DNA from: UMGS902 sp045538895
Lineage (GTDB): Bacteria > Bacillota > Clostridia > Oscillospirales > CAG-272
Length of the DNA: 54,896 bases
Reading direction: 5' to 3'
NCBI GenBank assembly: GCA_045538895.1
Contig: JAZQEH010000098.1
Location: 1 to 54,896 of the forward strand
Each line of letters starts with the position of its first letter. Positions within the stretch are counted from its first letter, which is position 1. The notes below the pieces were generated by a model. It saw only the letters and a list, made by a program, of their open reading frames with translations. It did not search any database and had not been told where the DNA came from. The position numbers and the translations under genes are program-made. Positions 1-7,702 of the stretch are shown one piece after another.

Positions 1-67
1 GCTCAGCTGGTAGAGCAGCTGATTTGTAATCAGCAGGTCGGGGGTTCGAATCCGTCCACCAGCTCCA
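1..67 (+). tRNA. tRNA-Thr (TGT), 5' end cut by window edge
   Basis: The D arm, anticodon arm with loop TTTGTAA (anticodon TGT), T arm GGGTTCGAATCC and the 3' acceptor strand ending in an encoded CCA are all present. The first nine or so bases of the acceptor strand lie outside the window, so the acceptor pairing (ACCAGC with an expected GCTGGT) cannot be checked. Anticodon TGT reads threonine ACA codons. Confidence 0.93.
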
Positions 68-92
68 CCTCTTTGAGGTACAAATTGAATAA

Positions 93-177
93 GGGAGCGT
101 TCCCGAGCGGCCAAAGGGGGCAGACTGTAAATCTGTTGTCACTGACTTCGGTGGTCCGAATCCACCCGCTCCCACCA
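93..177 (+). tRNA. tRNA-Tyr (GTA)
   Basis: A complete class II tRNA: acceptor stem GGGAGCG (93-99) pairs perfectly with CGCTCCC (167-173), discriminator A at 174 and CCA at 175-177 encoded. The anticodon GTA is at 127-129, and a long variable arm follows the anticodon stem, as expected for bacterial tRNA-Tyr. It lies 25 nt after the tRNA-Thr gene, so the two are probably one transcript. Confidence 0.95.
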
Positions 178-216
178 AACAAAAATACCACCCAACAGGG
201 TGGTATTTTTGTTTGG
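175..216 (+). terminator. terminator of the tRNA cluster
   Basis: A perfect 19-bp inverted repeat (175-193 with 198-216, loop AACA) with a GC-rich core ATACCACCC and a T run on the 3' arm. Its left arm begins inside the CCA end of tRNA-Tyr. It would terminate the tRNA transcript. Confidence 0.88.
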
Positions 217-254
217 TTTTAGTCCGTGGACTTTTGCCATGTTCGCATTAAGAA

Positions 255-297
255 GAAAACGGATATGCACTTGCTTGCAAGTGCGGAGCCTGTTTTC
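255..297 (+). other. stem-loop in the intergenic gap
   Basis: GCACTTG (267-273) pairs with CAAGTGC (278-284) around a CTTG tetraloop; an outer pairing GAAAAC (255-260) with GTTTTC (292-297) is possible. It lies between the tRNA terminator and the promoter of the TerB-like gene. No promoter or T run marks it clearly as an RNA gene. The rest of 217-384 shows nothing recognisable; a 65-codon reading frame there lacks a ribosome site. Confidence 0.3.
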
Positions 298-384
298 GCC
301 ACTCAATACATATACGTCCCTTTCTTTTGCAGTATATGGTGTAAATATATACCAAACAAATTGCATAAATTAACAGATTTAGTA

Positions 385-413
385 TTGACTTTCTCACTTT
401 ACTATGCTAAAAT
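385..413 (+). promoter_or_regulatory. sigma-A promoter of the TerB-like gene
   Basis: TTGACT (385-390), 17-nt spacer, TAAAAT (408-413). It ends 46 nt before the start codon at 460. Confidence 0.75.
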
Positions 414-459
414 ATCGCTATGAAACTTCGTTTCAACAAATATTTTTGGAGGACATATC

Positions 460-876
460 ATGTCACAGTTTAATGAATTAATGCAAAAATTTGTAAATAT
501 GGATTACGAGGAACTCGTTCAGATTGCAAAATCATCTATCGTTGAAATTCTTCCTGCATGTAAAGCAGTTGATGAGAAGAACGGCGGTATGCTTATGCTT
601 TCTTCGGTTCTTCTTGCGGCAATCGCTGCTGATGGTAAGCTTACCGTAAAAGAGAATCAGTTCCTTAAGGATTGTATCGGACTTAACGATGAGCAGATCG
701 ATACATACACCGATATGTACGTTGGTAAGATGGATGAGGTTGTTGACAATTTTGTTGACGCTCTCAATCCTAACCTTGCTTCCCATACTCTCATAGTTGT
801 TACCGCTATTGCGGCTTGCGATGAAAAGATCAGCCGTGAAGAAAACGCATTTATCCAGAAACTTCTTGAAAGATAA
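460..876 (+). CDS. TerB-like (tellurite resistance B fold) protein
   Basis: A 138-residue helical protein with two copies of the TerB-type acidic helix pattern: AADGKLTVKENQFL at about 58-71 and ACDEKISREENAFI at about 120-133. In TerB-like proteins such paired D-x-x-[IL]-x-x-x-E helices bind metal ions. The ATG at 460 follows TTTGGAGGAC at good spacing, and a strong promoter lies just upstream. It is a single-gene unit closed by its own terminator. No other ter genes are nearby, so a tellurite role is not supported; a general stress or metal-sensing role is only inference. There is no signal peptide, so it is presumably cytoplasmic. Confidence 0.75.
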   Translation: MSQFNELMQKFVNMDYEELVQIAKSSIVEILPACKAVDEKNGGMLMLSSVLLAAIAADGKLTVKENQFLKDCIGLNDEQIDTYTDMYVGKMDEVVDNFVDALNPNLASHTLIVVTAIAACDEKISREENAFIQKLLER

Positions 877-880
877 ATCT

Positions 881-910
881 CAAAAAGCCTTGCATTCGCA
901 AGGCTTTTTG
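881..910 (+). terminator. rho-independent terminator
   Basis: CAAAAAGCCTTGC (881-893) pairs with 898-910 around ATTC, ending in a T run. It closes the TerB-like gene. Confidence 0.85.
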
Positions 911-926
911 AATATATGAGGTGTTT

Positions 927-1454
927 ATGAATTTTACAGAAATAGCTAATGCCCGCCAGTCCTGCCGAAGCTATGATGCTTCAAGAGAGGTGGAGGAAGA
1001 AAAACTCGCCGATATACTTAACGCAGCAAGACTTGCTCCGTCTGCTTGCAATGGTCAGCCGTATCATATAACGGTATGCCGTGGAGAAAATGCAAGAGCG
1101 GTAGCAAAAGCCACAATGGGAATGGGAATGAACGGTTTTGCCGCAGATGCACCTGTAATGCTTGTGATATCCGAGGAGCCGTATACAAGAACCGCGGCTC
1201 TCGGTGCAAGGGTAAAGGGCAACGATTATCGCTCTATAGACATCGGCATTGTCGCCGCATATATTACTGCCGAAGCCACCGCAAAAGGACTTGGCACATG
1301 TATACTCGGTTGGTTTGACGATGATAAGATACGCAAAATATGTTCGCTTGAGCATCCGGTGCGGCTTGTAATTACGCTTGGCTACGCAAGCGAAAACGAT
1401 AAACTGCGTGACAAAAAACGCAAGAGTATGGATAAACTCGTGTCGTATAAATAA
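927..1454 (+). CDS. nitroreductase family protein
   Basis: A 175-residue FMN-dependent nitroreductase-fold protein. The N-terminal pattern A-R-Q-S-C-R-S-Y-D and the helix LAPSACNGQPYHITV are typical of the family's FMN-binding region; the C-terminal half carries the expected G-x-G-T-C-I-L-G-W segment. The start ATG at 927 was preferred over an in-frame GTG at 921 because GAGGTG lies directly upstream of it. It follows the terminator of the previous gene and seems monocistronic. The substrate (nitroaromatic, quinone or other) cannot be read from the sequence. Confidence 0.88.
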   Translation: MNFTEIANARQSCRSYDASREVEEEKLADILNAARLAPSACNGQPYHITVCRGENARAVAKATMGMGMNGFAADAPVMLVISEEPYTRTAALGARVKGNDYRSIDIGIVAAYITAEATAKGLGTCILGWFDDDKIRKICSLEHPVRLVITLGYASENDKLRDKKRKSMDKLVSYK

Positions 1455-1469
1455 TTTTCAAAAAAACTC

Positions 1470-1498
1470 TTGACATCTTCAAAAAATACTGCTACAAT
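1470..1498 (+). promoter_or_regulatory. sigma-A promoter of the T-box leader
   Basis: Consensus TTGACA (1470-1475), 17-nt spacer, TACAAT (1493-1498). It drives the T-box leader and the transporter operon. Confidence 0.9.
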
Positions 1499-1504
1499 GA
1501 TTGC

Positions 1505-1773
1505 ATAAATATTCAAAAACACGTTTGAGCGGAAAGAGTAGCCTGGAGAAAAGCCACAGAGAGTTGTCGGTTGGTGCAAGACAATGGTAATATCCATGTG
1601 AAGTTCATTCCAGCGAGTGGTGTGTTGAACTTTTAGTAGACACAACGGGTACGACCGTTACATCGTTAAGACTTTTAAAGCCTTCCGAGGTTCCAATCGC
1701 AAGATTGGTACGAAAGCAGAGTGGTACCGCGAAATAATTTTTCGCCCCTGTTTTATTACAGGGGCGATTTTTT
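1505..1773 (+). promoter_or_regulatory. T-box leader, apparent Phe specifier (TTC)
   Basis: The T-box core AGAGTGGTACCGCG is at 1718-1731, followed by an intrinsic terminator (arms 1742-1751 and 1758-1767, then TTTTTT). Stem I elements are visible: AGAGAG near 1558, GGTTGGTGCAAGAC around 1569, and the specifier loop GTGAAG-TTC-ATTCC. Aligned by the purine that conventionally follows the specifier, the codon is TTC (1604-1606), that is Phe. Shifting one base back gives GTT (Val), but that would be followed by C. The antiterminator bulge TGGT pairs with an ACCA tRNA end, which fits Phe (discriminator A) and argues against Trp (discriminator G). Uncharged tRNA would thus turn on the amino-acid transporter downstream. 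This region accounts for the whole gap between 1455 and 1806. Confidence 0.9.
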
Positions 1774-1806
1774 ATTATATTTTTTAACCCATGGAGGAAA
1801 CAAAAA

Positions 1807-2733
1807 ATGAAAAAGATTCTTTCTATCGTATTGGCAGCAGTTGTTCTTTGCACTGCTTGTCTTTCTCTCGCATCTTGCGGAGAAAAGGCAGACTACACCG
1901 TAGGTATTTGTCAGCTTATGGTACACGATTCGCTCGACCAGGCAACAAATGGATTTGTTGATGCTCTCACCGAGGCACTTGCAGCCGAGGGCAAGACCGT
2001 TGCTTTTGATACACAGGTAGCAGGCGAAGCAGAGCTTTGCACAACCGTTATCAACACCTTTACCGCAAAGAGTGTTGACCTTATCATGGCAAACGCTACT
2101 CCTGCACTTACCGCAGCGGCAACCGCAACCACCAAGATCCCCGTTCTCGGTACATCTGTAACCGATTATGAAAGCACTTTCGCAGGTGCAGTTCCCGCAA
2201 ACGTATCCGGTACTTCCGACGCAGTTCCTTTTGACGAGCAGGCAAAGATGATGATTGATACTCTCGGCCTTGTTCCCGGCGATAAGGTAGGTGTTATCTA
2301 CTGCACAGGCGAGTCCAACTCCCTCATTCAGTATGAGGCTGTAAAGGCACTTTTCGAGGCTGAAGGCATCGTTGTTGAGGCTTACACATTCTCCGAAACC
2401 ACCGAGCTTCAGGCACTCACCACCTCCGCAGCAGAGGAGTGCAAGGCAATCTACATCCCCTCCGATAACACAGTTGCGGCAAACGATACTATCGTTGGAA
2501 CTATCTGCAACGAAAAGAACGTTCCCGTATACACAAGCTACGGCGGAGCTATCTGCTATGCAAGCCTTGCAATCGACTACTACGAACTCGGTGTTGAAAC
2601 CGGTAAGATGGCAGCAGAGGTTCTTCTTGGCACAAAGGCTGTTTCCGACCTTGAAGTAAAGACTCTCACTCCTACAGTTGTATACAACAACGAGCTTTGT
2701 GCCGCACTCGGCATTGAAGTTCCCGAAAACTAA
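1807..2733 (+). CDS. ABC transporter substrate-binding lipoprotein, TrpX type
   Basis: A 308-residue secreted lipoprotein: signal peptide MKKILSIVLAAVVLCTACLS, then lipobox L-A-S-C, giving a lipidated cysteine near residue 24. The mature part has the two-lobe periplasmic-binding fold of the COG2984/TrpX group (VGICQLMVHDSLDQATNGF near the start, VPVYTSYGGAICYASLAIDYYELG later). It is the first gene of a T-box-controlled operon with a permease and an ATPase. The ATG at 1807 follows ATGGAGGAAACAAAAA. The leader points to an aromatic amino acid, most likely phenylalanine, as ligand; that is inference from the specifier codon, not from the binding site. Confidence 0.88.
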   Translation: MKKILSIVLAAVVLCTACLSLASCGEKADYTVGICQLMVHDSLDQATNGFVDALTEALAAEGKTVAFDTQVAGEAELCTTVINTFTAKSVDLIMANATPALTAAATATTKIPVLGTSVTDYESTFAGAVPANVSGTSDAVPFDEQAKMMIDTLGLVPGDKVGVIYCTGESNSLIQYEAVKALFEAEGIVVEAYTFSETTELQALTTSAAEECKAIYIPSDNTVAANDTIVGTICNEKNVPVYTSYGGAICYASLAIDYYELGVETGKMAAEVLLGTKAVSDLEVKTLTPTVVYNNELCAALGIEVPEN

Positions 2734-2749
2734 TTTTCAGAGGTAAATA

Positions 2750-3661
2750 ATGTTCTTTTTAAATGCTTTGCCCGGTGCTGTGGCTCAAGGGCTTATCTGG
2801 GGACTTATGGCAATCGGTGTCTACGTTTCCTATAAAATACTTGATATTGCCGACCTCACGGTTGACGGCTCTATATGTACAGGCGGATGTGTTTGTGCGG
2901 TATTGATAACCGCAGGCGTACCTGCCTGGATAAGCATAATAGTTGCGTTCATCGCGGGGGCACTGACAGGCATAATGACGGGACTTTTTCATACCGCACT
3001 CGGCATTCCCTCGATACTTGCAGGTATTCTGTCCCAGCTCATTCTTTATTCGGTAAACCTTGCCATTTTAGGCGGAAGAGCACTTGTTTCTTTCGTTGGC
3101 GGCAGCTATAATCTCATGGTCAGCATGGGTGACAATATCATGTCAATTATTGTGCTTGTCGGTATAATCGCCGCTGCGATAATTGTGCTTTGGCTGTTCT
3201 TCTACACGGAGGTAGGTCTTACACTTAAATCCACCGGTGACAACCCCGATATGAGCCGTGCGCAGGGCGTAAACGTTAATTTCAACAAGGTGCTCGGACT
3301 TGCCATTTCCAACGGTGTCGTTGCACTTGCGGGTGCATTGCTTGCACAGTATAAAGGCTCTGCAAACATCAATGACGGACGTGGCGCAATCGTTATCGGA
3401 CTTGCGGCAATCTTTATCGGACTTTCCGTTTCGCTTAAGATAAAGCCCAATTTTGTTGTCAGCCTTATCGGTGTTGTGTGCGGCGGTATTGTGTACTACA
3501 TAATTTATAATTTTGTTGTACTTCTCGGACTCAAGACCGATTATCTCAAGATGCTTTCGGCACTTATCGTTGCGATATTCCTTGCGGTGCCTTATCTCAA
3601 GGGTAAGTATTTTACCAAGCAAAAGCCCATGGTAGATGCAGGAGGTGATTCCAATGCTTAA
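2750..3661 (+). CDS. ABC transporter permease, TrpY type
   Basis: A 303-residue membrane protein with about eight hydrophobic segments. It belongs to the COG4120 permease family, related to branched-chain amino-acid permeases: the N-terminal part reads GLIWGLMAIGVYVSYKILDI and the conserved loop TGDNPDMSRAQGVN is at about 160-174. It begins 16 nt after the binding-protein stop with a GAGGTAA ribosome site. Its last 8 nt overlap the start of the ATPase gene, which suggests translational coupling. It would form the membrane channel of the amino-acid importer. Confidence 0.88.
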   Translation: MFFLNALPGAVAQGLIWGLMAIGVYVSYKILDIADLTVDGSICTGGCVCAVLITAGVPAWISIIVAFIAGALTGIMTGLFHTALGIPSILAGILSQLILYSVNLAILGGRALVSFVGGSYNLMVSMGDNIMSIIVLVGIIAAAIIVLWLFFYTEVGLTLKSTGDNPDMSRAQGVNVNFNKVLGLAISNGVVALAGALLAQYKGSANINDGRGAIVIGLAAIFIGLSVSLKIKPNFVVSLIGVVCGGIVYYIIYNFVVLLGLKTDYLKMLSALIVAIFLAVPYLKGKYFTKQKPMVDAGGDSNA

Positions 3662-4448
3662 AATCACAAATCTGCATAAAACGTTCAATCCCGGCACGGT
3701 TAACGCTAAAAAGGCACTTAACGGATTGAACCTGACTATTGAGGACGGCGATTTTGTTACCGTTATCGGCGGTAACGGTGCTGGTAAATCCACATTGCTC
3801 AATGCTATTTCAGGTGTATGGAAACCCGATCACGGTACGATTGAAATTGACGGCGTTGACGTAACCAACATGGCGGAGCATAAGCGAGCAAAATTCCTCG
3901 GCAGAGTGTTTCAGGACCCGATGAAGGGAACTGCACCCGATATGGAGATTGACGAAAATCTTTCTATAGCGGCAAGAAGAGGAACAAACCGTAAGCTTGT
4001 ATGGGGTGTACGCAATGCGGAGCGTGAGCGTTACAGAGAGCTTCTTGCAACGCTTGAACTCGGACTCGAAAACCGCCTTTCCACTAAAGTAGGTTTGCTT
4101 TCCGGTGGTCAGCGTCAGGCAATAACGCTGATAATGGCAACGCTTCAGCGTCCCAAGCTTCTGCTTCTTGACGAGCATACTGCGGCACTTGATCCAAAGA
4201 CTGCGGCAAAGGTGCTTGAAATTACGGATAAAATCGTTAATGAAAACCGCCTTACCACGCTTATGATTACGCATAATATGCATGATGCTATCGTGCATGG
4301 CAACAGACTTATTATGATGTATGACGGTCAGGTTGTGGTAGACGTTCGGGGTGAGGAGAAGAAGAAACTCACCGTTGAAGATCTGCTTGGCATGTTTGCA
4401 AAGGCAAGCGGCAAAGCTTTCGCAAGTGACCGTGCATTGCTTAATTAA
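3654..4448 (+). CDS. ABC transporter ATP-binding protein, TrpZ type
   Basis: A 264-residue ABC ATPase. Walker A GGNGAGKST is near residue 39, the Q-loop glutamine in RVFQDPM, the signature LSGGQRQ, Walker B LLLLDEHTAALD and the switch histidine in MITHNMHDA. The ATG at 3654 is chosen because a near-perfect GGAGGTGATT precedes it by 3 nt; an upstream in-frame ATG at 3636 lacks such a site. It overlaps the permease by 8 nt and ends the operon just before a strong terminator. It energises uptake by the binding protein and permease encoded upstream. Confidence 0.92.
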   Translation: MLKITNLHKTFNPGTVNAKKALNGLNLTIEDGDFVTVIGGNGAGKSTLLNAISGVWKPDHGTIEIDGVDVTNMAEHKRAKFLGRVFQDPMKGTAPDMEIDENLSIAARRGTNRKLVWGVRNAERERYRELLATLELGLENRLSTKVGLLSGGQRQAITLIMATLQRPKLLLLDEHTAALDPKTAAKVLEITDKIVNENRLTTLMITHNMHDAIVHGNRLIMMYDGQVVVDVRGEEKKKLTVEDLLGMFAKASGKAFASDRALLN

Positions 4449-4451
4449 ATC

Positions 4452-4482
4452 AAAAAGGACTCGGATTTCCGAGTCCTTTTTT
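4452..4482 (+). terminator. terminator of the ABC transporter operon
   Basis: AAAAAGGACTCGG (4452-4464) pairs with CCGAGTCCTTTTT (4469-4481), loop ATTT. The A and T runs flank both sides, so it may also act for the convergent minus-strand gene. Confidence 0.85.
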
Positions 4483-4495
4483 GTGCGGGTGGGGA

Positions 4496-5029
4496 TTATT
4501 TAAATTCTGATTTGGCATCGCTATCTTGTTCAAAAGTGATGACATCTTTTATAAAAAAGAATTCAAATAAATAAACATATCCATAAAGATTAGGGGTGCT
4601 ATGTTCGCTTGCACGCAACTCTGTGGTTTTTCCACTGCCTTTACTTATTAATCTACGATTTAATCGGTACCCTCTGGCTATAGTGTACACATCTTTATAT
4701 GTTTCGTAAAAGTAAGGATCGGTACCGCCGTAACGTGAAATCTCACCAGTGGATAGATCAAGATATGTTTTATCGTTGCTTCCGACCGAAAAACCACCAT
4801 CGCTATGGTGTTCGTCCCATCTAGCCGGAATCGGAATTTTGCTGTTGTATATGGAAAGTATAATCAACACAATTATTGATACTATTATTCCTGTTACTAT
4901 TTTAATAAACGTCCATCCGTTTCCGTCTACTTGGTAGTATGTCAGAGCCCAAACGAATGCAACAAGCAGTATCTTGCACCACCATGGTGCATAAGGAAAT
5001 AAAATCTTGTCTTTCAACGTTCTTTTCAT
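4496..5029 (-). CDS. hypothetical membrane protein, two TM segments
   Basis: A 177-residue protein that I do not recognise. Two hydrophobic helices occupy about residues 17-35 (WWCKILLVAFVWALTYYQV) and 42-62. The rest is a polar domain with several tyrosines (DPYFYETYKDVYTIARGYRL) that resembles a small beta-rich signalling or PH-like domain, a guess only. The ATG at 5029 is chosen because GGGAGG lies just upstream; the longer TTG start at 5044 would put that site inside the gene. It has its own consensus promoter and converges with the ABC operon, so it is a single-gene unit. Confidence 0.7.
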   Translation of the reverse strand: MKRTLKDKILFPYAPWWCKILLVAFVWALTYYQVDGNGWTFIKIVTGIIVSIIVLIILSIYNSKIPIPARWDEHHSDGGFSVGSNDKTYLDLSTGEISRYGGTDPYFYETYKDVYTIARGYRLNRRLISKGSGKTTELRASEHSTPNLYGYVYLFEFFFIKDVITFEQDSDAKSEFK

Positions 5030-5058
5030 GAACTTGCCTCCCAAAATATGTTACAAAT

Positions 5059-5088
5059 ATTATATATGTCGAATGTATATAATGTCAA
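5059..5088 (-). promoter_or_regulatory. promoter of the 4496-5029 gene
   Basis: On the minus strand, TTGACA (complement of 5083-5088), 18-nt spacer, TATAAT (complement of 5059-5064). Confidence 0.82.
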
Positions 5089-5209
5089 TAGAAAAATGAA
5101 AATTGTTTTTGTTTATTCTATATGTAGATTCTTTGAAGGCGGCTGGATGATGCTTTTTACACAGTTCGATAAATTATTGTTTGTGAAGCAAAGGCAACGA
5201 GCAAACAAT

Positions 5210-5286
5210 GTAGGGCGGGGGTTTATCTCCCGCCGCAAGCCTTGATTAGATGTTGTGCCGACGGCGGGAGCAAGCCCCCGCCCTAC
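5210..5286. repeat. dispersed palindromic repeat (GTAGGGCGGGGG type)
   Basis: GC-rich inverted repeat with arms 5210-5235 and 5262-5286: GTAGGGCGGGGG opposes CCCCCGCCCTAC and CTCCCGCCG opposes CGGCGGGAG. It starts with ACAATGTAGGG, the same string that opens the element at 44754. It sits between two convergently flanked units and has no coding capacity. From memory, REP/MITE-like elements of this kind are common between genes in Clostridia. Confidence 0.7.
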
Positions 5287-5318
5287 GGTATGTCAATGAC
5301 ATTGTATTACTTACAAAC

Positions 5319-5347
5319 AAAAAAGTCCCGTTTTTTCGGGACTTTTT
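5319..5347 (-). terminator. terminator of the maltodextrin operon
   Basis: AAAAAAGTCCCG (5319-5330) pairs with CGGGACTTTTT (5337-5347) around six T. It lies 3 nt beyond the malQ stop codon and has a T run in the minus-strand direction. Confidence 0.85.
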
Positions 5348-5349
5348 CT

Positions 5350-6831
5350 TTATTTAACTAATCTGCCGAAGTCGGCGGTAAGCTGATAGAGCTTCTTTTC
5401 AAGTACCTTTGTGGGCATTTTCTCCATACGCCAACCCCAATTGCCGTAAGCAACCGAGGGGGTGTTCATACGTGCCTCACTGCCAAGCGAAAGCAGATCC
5501 TGCATGGTGTAGATTGCGGTGTCCGAAACTGATGCAGCCGCCGCGCGGATAAATCCCCATGCGTAGCCCTCTTTCTTGTTAAGACCGATATAACGCTTTG
5601 CATATGCAACGTCGTCCTTTGCGGCAGAGAGCATCCACCCCTCGGCGGTATCGTTATCGTGTGTACCAACGTAGACAACCGAATTTCTGTTTTTATAAGT
5701 ATGGGGCAGATAGTTTGACTCCTCACGGCTGTCAAACGCAAATTGCAATACTTTCATGCCGGGATATCCGCTATCCTTTAAAAGCTTTGCAACCTCCGGC
5801 GTGATAAAGCCGAGGTCTTCGGCGATTATATCGAGGTCGCCGAGTTTCTTCTTTATCGCATTAAAGAGCGACATGCCGGGACCTTTTTTCCACTGACCGC
5901 CCTTTGCGGTTTCATTTTTTGCAGGGATTGTATAAAAAGACTCAAAACCGCGGAAGTGGTCTATACGCAGAATATCGTAAAATTTTACCTGACGTGCAAT
6001 GCGTCTGCACCAAAAATCATAGCCGTGGGAACGTAGATACTGCCAATTATAAATGGGATTTCCCCAAAGCTGACCGTCCTCGGAAAAAGCATCCGGCGGA
6101 CACCCTGCGACAAGCTTTGGTGAAAGGTTTTCATCGAGCAAAAATGCCTTTGGATTTGTCCATACGTCGGCACTGTCACGTGCAACGTATATAGGCAGGT
6201 CGCCAATGATTTTTATACCGTTTTTATTCGCATACGCTTTGAGTTTTTCCCATTGCTCGGTAAACTTATACTGCAAAAACTTGTAAAAGCCAATCTCTCT
6301 GCCAAGGCGGCGCTCGGCACGTTCAATGGCAGCTTTGCGGCGGAATTTGATGCCGTCATCCCACATCTCAAACGATTTGCCGCCGTTTTCATTCTTCAAC
6401 GCCATAAACAGTGCATAATCGTCAAGCCAATCCGCCTCTTTGCGGCAAAAATCCATAAAGGAGTTTGTCAGCTTCTTTGCAAAACGGTCATATGCCTTGC
6501 GTAGCAGAGGAAAACGCATAGCGTACTGCTTTTCGTAGTTTACGTTCTTTACATCTCCCTCAAGGTCGGCTGCGGCAATCTCCGCAACGGTGAGCAGTTC
6601 CTCTTTTAAAAGCATATCAAGGTCGATGAAATAGGGATTGCCTGCAAATGACGAAAAGGATTGATAGGGAGAGTCACCGTATCCGGTGGGACAGATAGGG
6701 AGAATCTGCCAAAGGCTCTGTCCGCTGTTCTTTAAAAAATCTACAAATTTATATGCTTCTTTACCCATAGTTCCAATGCCGTGGGGGGAAGGAAGCGATG
6801 ATATATGAAGTAAAACGCCGCTTTTTCTCAT
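5350..6831 (-). CDS. malQ: 4-alpha-glucanotransferase (amylomaltase, GH77)
   Basis: A 493-residue GH77 enzyme that transfers alpha-1,4-glucan chains between maltodextrins and releases glucose. Family signatures are clear: RKSGVLLHISSLPSPHGIGT at the start, WQILPICPTGYGDSPYQ, the nucleophile Asp in ILRIDHFRGFESF, the acid/base Glu in IIAEDLGFITPEV, and GTHDNDTAEGW. Length is normal for bacterial MalQ. ATG at 6831 was preferred because AAAGGG precedes it; the upstream ATG at 6846 would add only five residues and has a poorly placed site. It is the last gene of the operon behind the MalG-like permease (16-31 nt away) and would process imported maltodextrins in the cytoplasm. Confidence 0.95.
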   Translation of the reverse strand: MRKSGVLLHISSLPSPHGIGTMGKEAYKFVDFLKNSGQSLWQILPICPTGYGDSPYQSFSSFAGNPYFIDLDMLLKEELLTVAEIAAADLEGDVKNVNYEKQYAMRFPLLRKAYDRFAKKLTNSFMDFCRKEADWLDDYALFMALKNENGGKSFEMWDDGIKFRRKAAIERAERRLGREIGFYKFLQYKFTEQWEKLKAYANKNGIKIIGDLPIYVARDSADVWTNPKAFLLDENLSPKLVAGCPPDAFSEDGQLWGNPIYNWQYLRSHGYDFWCRRIARQVKFYDILRIDHFRGFESFYTIPAKNETAKGGQWKKGPGMSLFNAIKKKLGDLDIIAEDLGFITPEVAKLLKDSGYPGMKVLQFAFDSREESNYLPHTYKNRNSVVYVGTHDNDTAEGWMLSAAKDDVAYAKRYIGLNKKEGYAWGFIRAAAASVSDTAIYTMQDLLSLGSEARMNTPSVAYGNWGWRMEKMPTKVLEKKLYQLTADFGRLVK

Positions 6832-6862
6832 AACTTGCCCTTTCATAACGGCGTTTACTGTG

Positions 6863-7702
6863 CTATCCTTTTACCGCACCTGCCATTATACCCTTGATGA
6901 TATGCTTCTGACAGGTGAAGTAGAATATTACAATAGGAACAATAGATAAAACGATAAGTGCCATAATTGCACCTATATCACTTTGCCCGTAACTGCCGTT
7001 CAGATACTGAATGTGAATCGGGATCGTGCGATACTTTTTGATATCAAGCACCAAAAACGGAAGCAGAAAGTCATTCCATATCCACATGGTTTCAAGTATG
7101 CAAACCGAAATCAAAGTGGGCTTCATAATGGGAAGAACAATGCCGAAAAAGGTGCGTACGGGGCCGCAACCGTCAATGGTTGCCGCCTCTTCAATCTCAC
7201 GGGGGATGCTCTTTACAAATCCGCAGAACATAAATATCGCAAGTCCTGCTCCGAATCCGAGATAAATTATCACAATGCCAAGCGGATTACCGAGGTTCAG
7301 CGTATCCGCAGTTTTTGACAGGGTAAACATTACCATCTGGAACGGAACGATCATCGAAAACACACACAGATAGTATATACTACGGCAAAGGCCGTTGTCA
7401 ACCCTTGTGATGTACCATGCCGCCATGGAAGTAAATAGCAAAATGGCAAGTGTTGACGCAACTGTAATAAACAGAGAATACATTACCGATAAAAGAAACG
7501 GATATCCGCCAAAGGTGATTCCTCTGGTATAGTTTTCAAGCCCTACAAACGTAAATTCATTCGGTAAAGAAAAGGGAGAAGCACTGATAGACGTCTTGGT
7601 TTTAAGCGAGTTTATCAGCACCACACCAATAGGTGTAAGATACACAACTGAAATGAGCGACATTATAAGCGTAGTGAGTGTTTTTGAAAGAGTTTTTTTC
7701 AT
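6863..7702 (-). CDS. maltodextrin-type ABC permease, MalG family
   Basis: A 279-residue inner-membrane permease with six predicted helices. The EAA loop, contact site for the ATPase, reads EIEEAATIDGCGPVRTFFG followed by VLPIMKPTL. Its ATG overlaps the stop codon of the upstream permease (TAATG), with GGAGGTT upstream, so the two subunits are translationally coupled. With the adjacent lipoprotein and malQ it suggests maltodextrin import; the sugar itself is inferred from malQ. No ATP-binding subunit is encoded here, as is common where one MsmX-like ATPase serves several importers. Confidence 0.9.
   Translation of the reverse strand: MKKTLSKTLTTLIMSLISVVYLTPIGVVLINSLKTKTSISASPFSLPNEFTFVGLENYTRGITFGGYPFLLSVMYSLFITVASTLAILLFTSMAAWYITRVDNGLCRSIYYLCVFSMIVPFQMVMFTLSKTADTLNLGNPLGIVIIYLGFGAGLAIFMFCGFVKSIPREIEEAATIDGCGPVRTFFGIVLPIMKPTLISVCILETMWIWNDFLLPFLVLDIKKYRTIPIHIQYLNGSYGQSDIGAIMALIVLSIVPIVIFYFTCQKHIIKGIMAGAVKG

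Noticed and set aside
226..423. A 65-codon plus-strand frame after the tRNA terminator
   Set aside because: No ribosome site, odd composition, and it runs through the promoter of the TerB-like gene.
460..876. Tellurite resistance operon
   Set aside because: Only a single TerB-like gene with its own terminator; no terC, terD or terZ neighbours.
1604..1606. Trp as the T-box amino acid, from the transporter family
   Set aside because: No TGG triplet at the specifier position, and the TGGT antiterminator does not match the G discriminator of tRNA-Trp.
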